This document shows, one piece after another, positions 1 through 5,854 of a stretch of 11,854 nt of DNA. Where the stretch lies: the NCBI GenBank assembly GCA_036556805.1, contig DATBIS010000086.1, positions 1 through 11,854 on the forward strand, read 5' to 3'. This stretch comes from DATBIS01 sp036556805. Its GTDB lineage: Bacteria; Actinomycetota; UBA4738; HRBIN12. A program made the translations under genes and the position numbers. How positions within the stretch are numbered: position 1 is the first letter of the stretch; every line of letters begins with the position of its first letter. Under the pieces are notes generated by a model. The model did no database searches. It was not told where the DNA came from and saw only the letters and a program-made list of their open reading frames with translations.

Positions 1-17
1 CCCGAGAGGAGGGCACC

Positions 18-191
18 ATGACCGATGAGTCCGAGACCGAGGAGAAGAAGGGCGGGTTCTTCCGCAAGCTGCTGAAGCTGGCCTTCATCGGCGCCATCGT
101 GGCGGCGGTCGTCCAGTTCGTGAAGCGCCGCCGGGGCTCCGACCTCGACGACACGGAGTGGCAGGAGCTGCCCCCGCCCGCCGGCGGCTAA
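18..191 (+). CDS. 57-aa single-pass membrane protein of unknown function
   Basis: ATG at 18 is preceded by a purine-rich ribosome site (GAGGAGGG, about 5-12) at good spacing, and the frame closes with TAA at 189-191. The protein has an acidic N-terminus (residues 1-9), a basic stretch, a hydrophobic helix at about residues 20-35 (LAFIGAIVAAVVQF), a basic cluster KRRRG, and an acidic/proline C-terminus ending DDTEWQELPPPAGG. The charge pattern suggests one membrane helix, but orientation is not certain. It ends 4 nt before the GNAT gene, so the two are probably co-transcribed and coupled. I do not recognise a family and give no function. Its good RBS, amphipathic layout and G/C-rich third positions argue that it is a real gene rather than a chance frame. 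Confidence 0.75.
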   Translation: MTDESETEEKKGGFFRKLLKLAFIGAIVAAVVQFVKRRRGSDLDDTEWQELPPPAGG

Positions 192-195
192 TCGC

Positions 196-1020
196 TTGAC
201 CGAGGACCCCTGGGACCGGGCGCGGGCCGCCGCGGCCGCGGCCGGGGTTCGGCTCGCCCCGCTGACGTCGCTCGAGGACTGCGACCGGCTCCTCGACGTG
301 ATGATCGCGACCTGGGGCAACCACCAGTTGCTGCCGCGGGAGACGCTCCGGGCGCTGGGGGAGAGCGGCAACGTGCCGTGGGGCGCCTTCGAAGGCGACG
401 AGCTGATCGGGTACGTCCTGGACTGGATCGGCGCCGGCCCGGAGGGGCTGCACGTCCACTCCCACATGCTCGCCGCGAAGCCGGCGCGCCGGCATCGCGG
501 CGTCGGGTACGCACTCAAGCTCGCGCAGCGTGCGAAGGCGCTCGAGCGCCACGTCCACGTGGTGCGCTGGACGTTCGACCCGTTGGTCGCGCGCAACGCG
601 TACCTGAACCTCGCGAAGCTCGGTGCGATCGCCGACCACTTCGCCCGGAGCTTCTACGGCGAGATGACCGACGTCCTCAACGAGGGCGATCGCAGCGACC
701 GCCTCCTGGTGCGCTGGGACCTCGACCGTGAGCCGCCGGAGCCGGTCCAGGTCCCGCAAGCCGAAGGTCTGCCGGTGGTCCTGCGGCGAGGGAAGGGCGA
801 GCAGCCGCTCCGAGGAGACGCCCCCGGATCGATCGGCTCCAGGCTTGAAGTCCCGCCGGACCTCGCGGAGCTGAAGAGCACCGTGCCGGCGTCCGCCGCG
901 GCCTGGCGCGACGCGGTCGCCGACGCGTTCGAGGCGTGCTTCGCGGCCGGCCTCGTCGCGACCGGCTTCGACCGCGAGCGCTCGAGCTACGTGCTGGAAC
1001 CCGAGGCCCGTCGCCGGTGA
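196..1020 (+). CDS. GNAT-superfamily N-acetyltransferase-like protein (MenC-associated type)
   Basis: The 274-aa protein has a GNAT-like core at about residues 20-175. The acetyl-CoA-binding type loop is RRHRGVGYALK (98-108). It is followed by VRWTFDPLVARNAYLNLAKLG (about 123-143) and FYGEMTDVLNEG (153-164), which resemble, from memory, the uncharacterised GNAT group COG3375 that often sits beside menC. Substrate is unknown. The last ~100 residues are less conserved-looking and may be a specificity region. TTG at 196 is chosen because it lies 4 nt after the upstream stop and the next in-frame ATG (301) would remove the N-terminal part of the fold. There is no clear Shine-Dalgarno, which fits translational coupling. 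The stop overlaps the MenC start (GTGA), so the two products are made together. In related neighbourhoods such a pair could act on N-acylated or N-succinylated amino acids, but that is inference. Confidence 0.85.
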   Translation: MTEDPWDRARAAAAAAGVRLAPLTSLEDCDRLLDVMIATWGNHQLLPRETLRALGESGNVPWGAFEGDELIGYVLDWIGAGPEGLHVHSHMLAAKPARRHRGVGYALKLAQRAKALERHVHVVRWTFDPLVARNAYLNLAKLGAIADHFARSFYGEMTDVLNEGDRSDRLLVRWDLDREPPEPVQVPQAEGLPVVLRRGKGEQPLRGDAPGSIGSRLEVPPDLAELKSTVPASAAAWRDAVADAFEACFAAGLVATGFDRERSSYVLEPEARRR

Positions 1021-2126
1021 CCCGCGTTCGCGCCGTCGAGCTCCGCCTGGTCGGGCTGCCGCTCGTGCGCCCGTTCCGGACGTCGTTCGGCGAGACCACC
1101 GAGAAGGTCTGCATCCTCGCGCGCGTGGAGACGGACGACGCCGAGGGGTGGGGCGAGTGCGTGTGCGACGCCGACCCCGGCTTCTCGGAAGAGTTCAACG
1201 GCGGCGCCTGGCAGGTGCTGCGCGAGTTCCTCGCGCCCGCGCTCTTCCGCGCGGGAGACCTGGCGCCTACCGACCTCGATGGTGTGTTCGCGTTCGTCCG
1301 CGGCAACCCGATGGCGAAGGCGACGCTGGTGAACGCGTTCCTCGATGCGTGGTTGCGCGCCGAGGAGCGCTCGCTCGCAAGCTATCTGGGCGCCGACCGC
1401 GATCGCGTGGCGTGCGGCGTGTCCGTGGGGATCGCCCCTGACGCCGCGACGCTGGTCGAGCAGGTCGAGGCCTACCTCGCCGACGGCTACCGCCGCATCA
1501 AGCTGAAGATCGAGCCGGGCGCGGACGTGGAGCGCGTGCGGGCCGTTCGCGCCGCGAACCCCGACACCCTGCTGTCCGTCGACGCGAACGCCGCGTACGC
1601 GCTCGACGACGTCGAGACGTTCCGCGAGCTCGACCGGCTGGGCCTGCTGATGATCGAGCAACCGTTGCACCACGACGATCTCGTCGACCACGCGAAGCTG
1701 CAATCGATGCTCGAGACCGACCTCTGCCTCGACGAGTCGATCCGGTCCGCGGACCGGGCCGCGGCGGCGCTCGAGCTCGGCTCGTGCCGCATCGTGAACA
1801 TCAAGCAGGGCAGGGTGGGCGGCGTGCTCGAAGCCGTGCGCGTCCACGACGTGGCGCAGGCCCAGGGCGTGCCGGTGTGGTGCGGCGGGATGCTCGAGAC
1901 CGGGATCGGCCGCGCGACGAACCTCGCGGTGGCCGCGCTGCCGGGGTTCACGCTTCCTGGAGATACGAGCCCATCAAGCCGATACTTCGAGGAGGACCTC
2001 ACCGAGCCGCACGTCATGGCCGCCGACGGCACCATGGAGGTGCCGCAGGGCCCTGGGATCGGGATGGACCCCCGCCCCGGCCGGCTCGAGGCGTGCACGC
2101 TCGAGCGGGAGACGCTTCGGCCCTAA
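1017..2126 (+). CDS. menC: o-Succinylbenzoate synthase / N-succinylamino acid racemase (enolase superfamily)
   Basis: The 369-aa length is typical of the OSBS/NSAR group of the muconate-lactonizing-enzyme subgroup. The N-terminal capping domain (about 1-125) contains LPLVRPFRTSFGE. The barrel carries the full catalytic set: K162-x-K164 (KLK), Asp189 (VDAN), Glu214 (IEQP), Asp239 (LDES) and Lys263 (IKQG). Asp/Glu/Asp bind Mg2+, and Lys164 and Lys263 are the acid/base pair. These positions nearly match, as I recall, the bifunctional Amycolatopsis enzyme. The reaction is dehydration of SHCHC to o-succinylbenzoate in menaquinone synthesis, racemisation of N-succinylamino acids, or both; sequence alone cannot separate them. 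The GTG start overlaps the GNAT stop by 4 nt (GTGA). An upstream in-frame start near 936 lies inside the GNAT gene and is unlikely. No other men genes are in the window, so the racemase role with the GNAT partner is quite possible. Confidence 0.93.
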   Translation: MTRVRAVELRLVGLPLVRPFRTSFGETTEKVCILARVETDDAEGWGECVCDADPGFSEEFNGGAWQVLREFLAPALFRAGDLAPTDLDGVFAFVRGNPMAKATLVNAFLDAWLRAEERSLASYLGADRDRVACGVSVGIAPDAATLVEQVEAYLADGYRRIKLKIEPGADVERVRAVRAANPDTLLSVDANAAYALDDVETFRELDRLGLLMIEQPLHHDDLVDHAKLQSMLETDLCLDESIRSADRAAAALELGSCRIVNIKQGRVGGVLEAVRVHDVAQAQGVPVWCGGMLETGIGRATNLAVAALPGFTLPGDTSPSSRYFEEDLTEPHVMAADGTMEVPQGPGIGMDPRPGRLEACTLERETLRP

Positions 2127-2148
2127 AGGAGCCGTTGCCCGGCCGCGA

Positions 2149-2154
2149 TACCGT
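2149..2154 (+). promoter_or_regulatory. Possible -10 element (TACCGT) before the DUF3352-like gene
   Basis: The hexamer TACCGT fits the TANNNT -10 pattern seen before other genes here and would start a transcript with a leader of about 30 nt containing the GGAG site. There is no recognisable -35 at the right distance, so support is weak. Confidence 0.28.
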
Positions 2155-2180
2155 TGGAGCAGCGAAACCTCGAAGACGAA

Positions 2181-2184
2181 GGAG
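2181..2184 (+). promoter_or_regulatory. Ribosome binding site that fixes the ATG at 2190
   Basis: GGAG lies 5 nt before the ATG at 2190. The longer in-frame alternative, TTG at 2154, has no comparable site, so 2190 is preferred. Confidence 0.65.
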
Positions 2185-2189
2185 CCCGC

Positions 2190-4010
2190 ATGGATCCCCA
2201 GCCGCCAGACGACCGGGAGCCACCCGACTCGGCCGCCGCGATGCCCCCGCCTCCCGCGGAACCCTCGCCCGCCGGCTCTCCGCCGTGGACGGCGTCGAGC
2301 GAACACGACGTGGAGTCGCCGGTCGCACCACCCCGCCGCCGCGGCCGAACGCTGATCGCGATGGTGGTCGCGGCCGGCCTCGTGCTGGGGGGCGGCGCGG
2401 CCGCCGCGGCGTTCCTCGTGATGCGGGGCTCGCCGGATCGCATCGTGCACATGATCCCGTCGACCGCCGACGTCGTGGTCACCGCCTACCTGGACCCAGC
2501 AGCCTCGCAGAAGGCGAACCTGCTGGCGCTCGCGCAGAAGTTTCCGGCGCTCACCGAGAACGGCGGCGTCGGGGCCGCCGTGAACCGCGCGATCGACGAG
2601 GCACTCGCCGTCAGCGGGATCACGCACGCCGACGTGCTGCCGTGGCTCGGATCGCAGATCAGCACGATCGTCTCGTTCGATCCCGACTCATTCCGGCCCT
2701 CGTACGCGGTCCTCATCGACACCGACGACGCCGACGCCGCGGACAAGACCCTCACGAAGCTCACCGAGCAGGAGTCGCTCGAACCCCATACGTACAAGGG
2801 CGTCGAGACGCACGTCGGCTCCGACGGCGCGTGGGCGATCGTCGACGGCGTCGCGGTGCTCACCGACGACGCCACGCTCCTCACGACGATCATCGACACC
2901 TCGAACGGCGACGCGGGGGCGATCGTCGACGACGAGCGGTTCGAGTCGACGCTCGCGGCGCTGCCCGAGGCGAAGCTCGGGTACGTCTACGTGAACCCGG
3001 CGCGCGTCCTGCAGCAGTTCACGGCCACGGCGGCGGGGCTGGGCCTCGACGGGTCGTCGGCGCCGGGCCTCGCGGCGATCGAGGCCTACCGATCGATCGG
3101 GGTCTCGCTCTCCGCCGCGGCGGACGGGATCGCGATCGACGTGACCGTCCGCCTCGACCCCTCGAAGCTCGACGCGGCGACGAAGGAGTTGCTGGACGCG
3201 CCGACCCACGACAACGCGATGCTCGGGTTGGTGCCCGGCGACGCGTACGCGGTGTTCTCGCAGGAGAACGTCGACCGCTCGCTGCAGCAGGCCCTCGAAC
3301 AGATCTCGACGGTCGCTCCCGGCGAGATCCCTCCCCAGTTCAGCGTGAACGAGTTCCTGTCGTCGCTCACCGGCGACGTGGCGCTCGAGGTGAGCCCCGG
3401 GGCCGAGGGGCCGGTGGGCGCCGCGGTGCTGCTCGGCATCGACACGACCGCCCCGGCCCAGAAGACGCTCGACGAGCTCGCTCAAACCATCGTGCCGCTG
3501 CTCGAGTCGGAATACGCGGCCCCGTCCCTCTCGAAGCACGACGTCAAGGAGCTCGAGAAGCTCGGGGTCGATCCGAGCGAGTTCGAGACTCCCCAGCCCT
3601 CGATCCATTGGCGCTCGACGAGCTACCAGGGCGTCACGATCACGTACCTGGACCACTCGGACCTCGCGCCGCTCGGGATCGCGCCGGCCTACGCCGTCCT
3701 CGACGGGGCGGCCGTGATCGCGTCGGACCCGGGGGAGATCGAGCGGATCATCAACGTGCAGAACGGCGGGGCGGCCGTCACGGGCGCCCCCGGATACCTC
3801 GACGCCGCGGGTCGCGTACCCGGGGGAGCGAGCGCGTACGTCGACATCGAGGCCGTGGTCGCGGCCGTGCGCGGAGTGCTCCCCGCAGAGGCTCAAGCGG
3901 CTTTCGACCAAGACGCCGGGCCGAACCTCGCGCCGGTGAAGACCGTCGTGACGGGCACGGAGAACTCGTCGAGCGGCTCGACGACGAGGATCTTCGTCGT
4001 CATCCGATGA
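2190..4010 (+). CDS. DUF3352-like membrane-anchored extracytoplasmic protein
   Basis: The protein is 606 aa. Residues 1-50 are Pro/Asp/Ser-rich and disordered-looking. After a basic stop-transfer patch (PPRRRGR, 48-53) comes one membrane helix at about 54-78 (Gly/Ala-rich, ending FLVMRG), then about 525 residues outside the membrane. The segment just after the helix, MIPSTADVVVTAYLDPA, and the alternating pattern of short strands, 'PGDAYAVFS' and 'VLLGIDTT' motifs match what I remember of DUF3352, a family of unknown function. No catalytic motif and no cysteine-rich region is seen. The topology (cytoplasmic N-terminus, large external domain) is inferred from the basic patch. It starts 63 nt after menC and has its own RBS and possible promoter. 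It is followed by a separate promoter, so it may be monocistronic. Confidence 0.82.
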   Translation: MDPQPPDDREPPDSAAAMPPPPAEPSPAGSPPWTASSEHDVESPVAPPRRRGRTLIAMVVAAGLVLGGGAAAAAFLVMRGSPDRIVHMIPSTADVVVTAYLDPAASQKANLLALAQKFPALTENGGVGAAVNRAIDEALAVSGITHADVLPWLGSQISTIVSFDPDSFRPSYAVLIDTDDADAADKTLTKLTEQESLEPHTYKGVETHVGSDGAWAIVDGVAVLTDDATLLTTIIDTSNGDAGAIVDDERFESTLAALPEAKLGYVYVNPARVLQQFTATAAGLGLDGSSAPGLAAIEAYRSIGVSLSAAADGIAIDVTVRLDPSKLDAATKELLDAPTHDNAMLGLVPGDAYAVFSQENVDRSLQQALEQISTVAPGEIPPQFSVNEFLSSLTGDVALEVSPGAEGPVGAAVLLGIDTTAPAQKTLDELAQTIVPLLESEYAAPSLSKHDVKELEKLGVDPSEFETPQPSIHWRSTSYQGVTITYLDHSDLAPLGIAPAYAVLDGAAVIASDPGEIERIINVQNGGAAVTGAPGYLDAAGRVPGGASAYVDIEAVVAAVRGVLPAEAQAAFDQDAGPNLAPVKTVVTGTENSSSGSTTRIFVVIR

Positions 4011-4038
4011 AAAGAGTGACAAGAAGCCGCTCGTCGAC

Positions 4039-4068
4039 TTGACCGCCACCGGCCGGACCCCGTAGGGT
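4039..4068 (+). promoter_or_regulatory. SigA-type promoter for the Mau-like cassette
   Basis: TTGACC (4039-4044) and TAGGGT (4063-4068) are separated by 18 nt, a close match to a vegetative actinobacterial promoter and the best -35/-10 pair in the window. Transcription would begin near 4075, giving a leader of about 120 nt before the ATG at 4196. The leader opens with the hairpin at 4076-4113. Confidence 0.6.
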
Positions 4069-4075
4069 TCGCCTC

Positions 4076-4113
4076 GAGAAGCCGCTGGAGCCCTCGGGTT
4101 CCGGCGGTTTCTC
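4076..4113 (+). terminator. 17-bp stem-loop: terminator of the upstream gene or leader attenuator/stabiliser
   Basis: Arms 4076-4092 and 4097-4113 pair over 17 bp with three G-T wobbles and no bulge, around the 4-nt loop CTCG. The 3' arm includes TTTCTC and is followed by ATATCT. The shape is that of an intrinsic terminator with a short, interrupted U run. It sits 66 nt after the DUF3352-like stop, but also just downstream of a good promoter, so it would be the first structure in the cassette mRNA. Confidence 0.6.
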
Positions 4114-4195
4114 ATATCTACGCCCGCATCCTTGAGCCCGGCCCGCTCTCGCGCGACGATGACGGCAGCGCCGGCCCGACCAGCCGGACCTTCCC

Positions 4196-4756
4196 ATGAA
4201 GAAACGCACCGTCCGCGCCGAAGAACTCGAGATCGTCGACGACGAGGGCAACGTCCGGCTTCGTCTGGGGCTGTCGAACGACGACTCGCCGTTCCTCTCG
4301 CTGCACGATCCCGGCGGTCGCGTGCGTGCGCGCTTCGGGCTGTCGGCCGACGGGTCCGCCGGCCTCGCGATCGGCGACGAGGAGGGAAAGGTGCGCGCCA
4401 CGCTCGGGCTCTCCTCCGACGGTTCGGCCTCCCTGGCCTTCGGGGACAAGAACGGCCGGATCCGGGCGAAGTTCGGGCTGGCCGCGGAGACGTCGCCGAC
4501 CTTCGGGATGCAGGTGAAGGACGGTGAGCTCGCCGAGGTGTACTCCGTCGCCGAGCAGGGGTCGCCGACGATGGGCCTGTACGACAAGGGCGGCAAGGTC
4601 CGCGTGCGGATGGGCCTCGCGTCGGAAGGCGCGCCGGTGCTCCGGCTGCTCGACCGGGACGGGGGACTCCGCGCCGTCGTTGGGCTCGCGAACGACGGCA
4701 GCCCCTTCATCCAGTTCGTGGACGACGCGAAGTCGCCGACCTGGACGATGCGATGA
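4196..4756 (+). CDS. Protein of seven tandem 23-residue beta-type repeats, function unknown
   Basis: The 186-aa protein has no signal peptide or membrane helix. From Leu11 to Phe171 it is seven back-to-back units of exactly 23 residues, then a 15-residue partial unit (172-186). A typical unit reads L-x-I/L-x-D-x-x-G-x-V-R-x-x-x-G-L-x-x-D/E-G-S-x-x, as in LAIGDEEGKVRATLGLSSDG. Units 1-4, 6 and 7 keep the D..G.[VIL]R....GL signature. Unit 5 (103-125, FGMQVKDGELAEVYSVAEQG) has lost the Arg and the GL. The regular hydrophobic/Gly/charged alternation suggests a beta-solenoid or trimeric beta-helix, perhaps a scaffold. Similar repeat proteins exist in other bacteria as hypotheticals, to my recollection. 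ATG at 4196 has only a weak upstream CCGGA. The stop overlaps the MauD-like start (ATGA), so it belongs to the cassette. Confidence 0.85.
   Translation: MKKRTVRAEELEIVDDEGNVRLRLGLSNDDSPFLSLHDPGGRVRARFGLSADGSAGLAIGDEEGKVRATLGLSSDGSASLAFGDKNGRIRAKFGLAAETSPTFGMQVKDGELAEVYSVAEQGSPTMGLYDKGGKVRVRMGLASEGAPVLRLLDRDGGLRAVVGLANDGSPFIQFVDDAKSPTWTMR
4226..4708 (+). repeat. Seven tandem 69-bp coding units (23-aa repeats)
   Basis: The coding sequence repeats in phase every 69 bp, matching the 23-residue protein units. The DNA units are diverged, with conserved islands such as cgcttcgggctgtc / acgctcgggctctc, so the repeat is old and held at the protein level rather than a recent duplication. Confidence 0.8.
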
Positions 4757-5256
4757 CGGGGTGGTGGGCTGCGGCCTTCGTCGTCCAGTGGATCCTGCTG
4801 GTGGTGGTCGCCGTCGTGGTGGTTGCGCTCGCGCGCCAGGTCGGCACCTTGCACCTTCGGCTCGGCCCGCGCGGCGCGCTGGAGCTCGACGACGAGGGCC
4901 CAGCGCTCGGCGAGGCGCCGGCGCCGGTCGCCGCACAGCTGTACGACGGTGGACGGGCACCGATCGGCGGCCCGGGGCCGCTTCGGCTGGTGATGTTCGC
5001 ATCGCCGACGTGTCCGATCTGTCTGGACGTTCTGCCGGCGATCCCCGCGGCCGCGACCGCGGCCGGTGCCGTCCCCCAGATCGTGCACGACACCGAGGCC
5101 GAGGGCGCGTGGTCGGTGCCCGGGACCCCCTTCTTCGTCGTGCTGGATCGGCTTGGGGTCGCTCGTGCGAAGGGCACGGCGGACACCCTCGAGCAGGTCG
5201 AAGGGCTGCTCGACACGGCGCGGGACCGCATGGAGGAGACGCGGTGGGCGAGCTGA
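4753..5256 (+). CDS. MauD-like membrane-anchored thioredoxin-fold protein
   Basis: The protein is 167 aa. An N-terminal membrane helix (about 5-27, WAAAFVVQWILLVVVAVVVV) is followed by LARQVGTLHLRLGPRGAL, the R-x-G-x-L-x-x-R-x-x-P/G-x-G-A linker I associate with MauD. The thioredoxin part has LRLVMFASPTCPICLDVLP with redox motif C87-P-I-C90 and a cis-proline-type loop VPGTPFFVVLD (122-132, Pro126). The C-terminus, VARAKGTADTLEQVEGLL, is also MauD-like. MauD is an accessory protein for disulfide formation in the methylamine dehydrogenase small subunit. Here CPIC and the GTP loop are only about 35 residues apart, shorter than I remember (MauD about 200 aa), so part of the fold's central helix/strand region is reduced. 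The domain would face outward. ATG overlaps the repeat-protein stop by 4 nt, and the end overlaps the Cys-rich gene by 13 nt. Confidence 0.82.
   Translation: MTGWWAAAFVVQWILLVVVAVVVVALARQVGTLHLRLGPRGALELDDEGPALGEAPAPVAAQLYDGGRAPIGGPGPLRLVMFASPTCPICLDVLPAIPAAATAAGAVPQIVHDTEAEGAWSVPGTPFFVVLDRLGVARAKGTADTLEQVEGLLDTARDRMEETRWAS
5232..5238 (+). promoter_or_regulatory. Strong ribosome binding site inside the MauD-like gene
   Basis: GGAGGAG lies within the end of the MauD-like gene, 5 nt before GTG at 5244, and fixes the start of the Cys-rich protein. It is the strongest Shine-Dalgarno in the cassette, suggesting the Cys-rich product is made in the largest amount. Confidence 0.75.
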
Positions 5257-5774
5257 CCGGCTCGGCGTCGAGGGCGCTCGCGCAGCGGACGAGCCGCCGA
5301 GGGTTCATCGGCAAGCTCGGGCGCGGCGTGGTCGCGCTCGCCGGCGGCGGACTCGTCGCGGCCGCCCTCGCTCCGGAGCGCGCGGGCGCTCATCACATCT
5401 GCGGCCACACCTTCACGACCGGCTCGTGCCCGCACCCGTACAAACCGCTGTCGCGCGTGGACAAGTTCGGCTACCCCGTGCACCCGGACTACGGCTATCC
5501 GGTGGACGACGAGGGCGACCTGTTCACCGATCCGGACACGCAGGAGCGCACGAAGACGTGCGAGGAGTACGTGCACACGAAGTACACGTTCGTGAAACAC
5601 CCGAAGTACGGCGGCGGCTGGACGCGGTGCTGCACCGGCCGGCTTCGCCACATCCAGGACTGCTGCTCGCACTCGAAGATCCGGATCAACGGCGACGCGT
5701 CCGTGCACGGGTACTGCCCGGGCAACCTGCGCGTGTTCTGCATCACGTACCGCGAGCTGAACGTCACGTGCTGA
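5244..5774 (+). CDS. Tat-exported 10-cysteine protein, distantly like a methylamine dehydrogenase light chain
   Basis: The protein is 176 aa. Residues 17-24, SRRGFIGK, form a Tat motif, followed by a hydrophobic stretch (about 28-43) and a likely cleavage site after RAGA (near 46-49). The mature part has ten Cys: 53, 62, 106, 129, 130, 140, 141, 158, 166 and 176, including two CC pairs (WTRCC, IQDCC) and a terminal Cys, enough for five disulfides. It is rich in Tyr, His and Lys. The tail YCPGNLRVFC resembles, from memory, the WCxGN...C tail of the MADH beta subunit, and the CC pairs also fit. However the only Trp is W126, and neither Trp needed for the TTQ cofactor is present. It is probably structural, an electron carrier, or a novel enzyme. 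MauD-like and MauE-like genes on either side are the expected disulfide-maturation partners. GTG at 5244 is set by GGAGGAG. Confidence 0.85.
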   Translation: MGELTGSASRALAQRTSRRGFIGKLGRGVVALAGGGLVAAALAPERAGAHHICGHTFTTGSCPHPYKPLSRVDKFGYPVHPDYGYPVDDEGDLFTDPDTQERTKTCEEYVHTKYTFVKHPKYGGGWTRCCTGRLRHIQDCCSHSKIRINGDASVHGYCPGNLRVFCITYRELNVTC

Positions 5775-5845
5775 CGGCCCCGCTCGTCGTCGCGCTCGCC
5801 GCGTCCTCGGCGATCGCCGGCTGGTCGGCACTCTACGGTCCCTGA
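5768..5845 (+). CDS. Possible 25-aa hydrophobic membrane peptide
   Basis: GTG at 5768 overlaps the last codons of the Cys-rich gene by 7 nt, and the frame ends with TGA at 5843-5845, 9 nt before the next gene. The product is one hydrophobic helix (LVVALAASSAIAGWSALYG). Every other junction in the cassette is an overlap, and this frame would fill the only real gap (80 nt). There is no separate RBS, so expression would need coupling. GC-rich DNA makes hydrophobic Ala/Val/Leu frames easily, so it may be chance. Confidence 0.35.
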   Translation: MLTAPLVVALAASSAIAGWSALYGP

Positions 5846-5854
5846 GGCCTGTCG

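Noticed and set aside
1784..4042. Very long plus-strand Arg/Pro-rich frame (752 aa)
   Set aside because: It is low-complexity Arg/Gly/Pro sequence created by the GC-rich codons of MenC and the DUF3352-like protein, which have clear families or topology in their own frames.
5244..5774. Calling the Cys-rich protein MauA and the cluster a methylamine dehydrogenase operon
   Set aside because: There is only one Trp, no heavy chain and no MauG, so TTQ enzyme activity is not supported.
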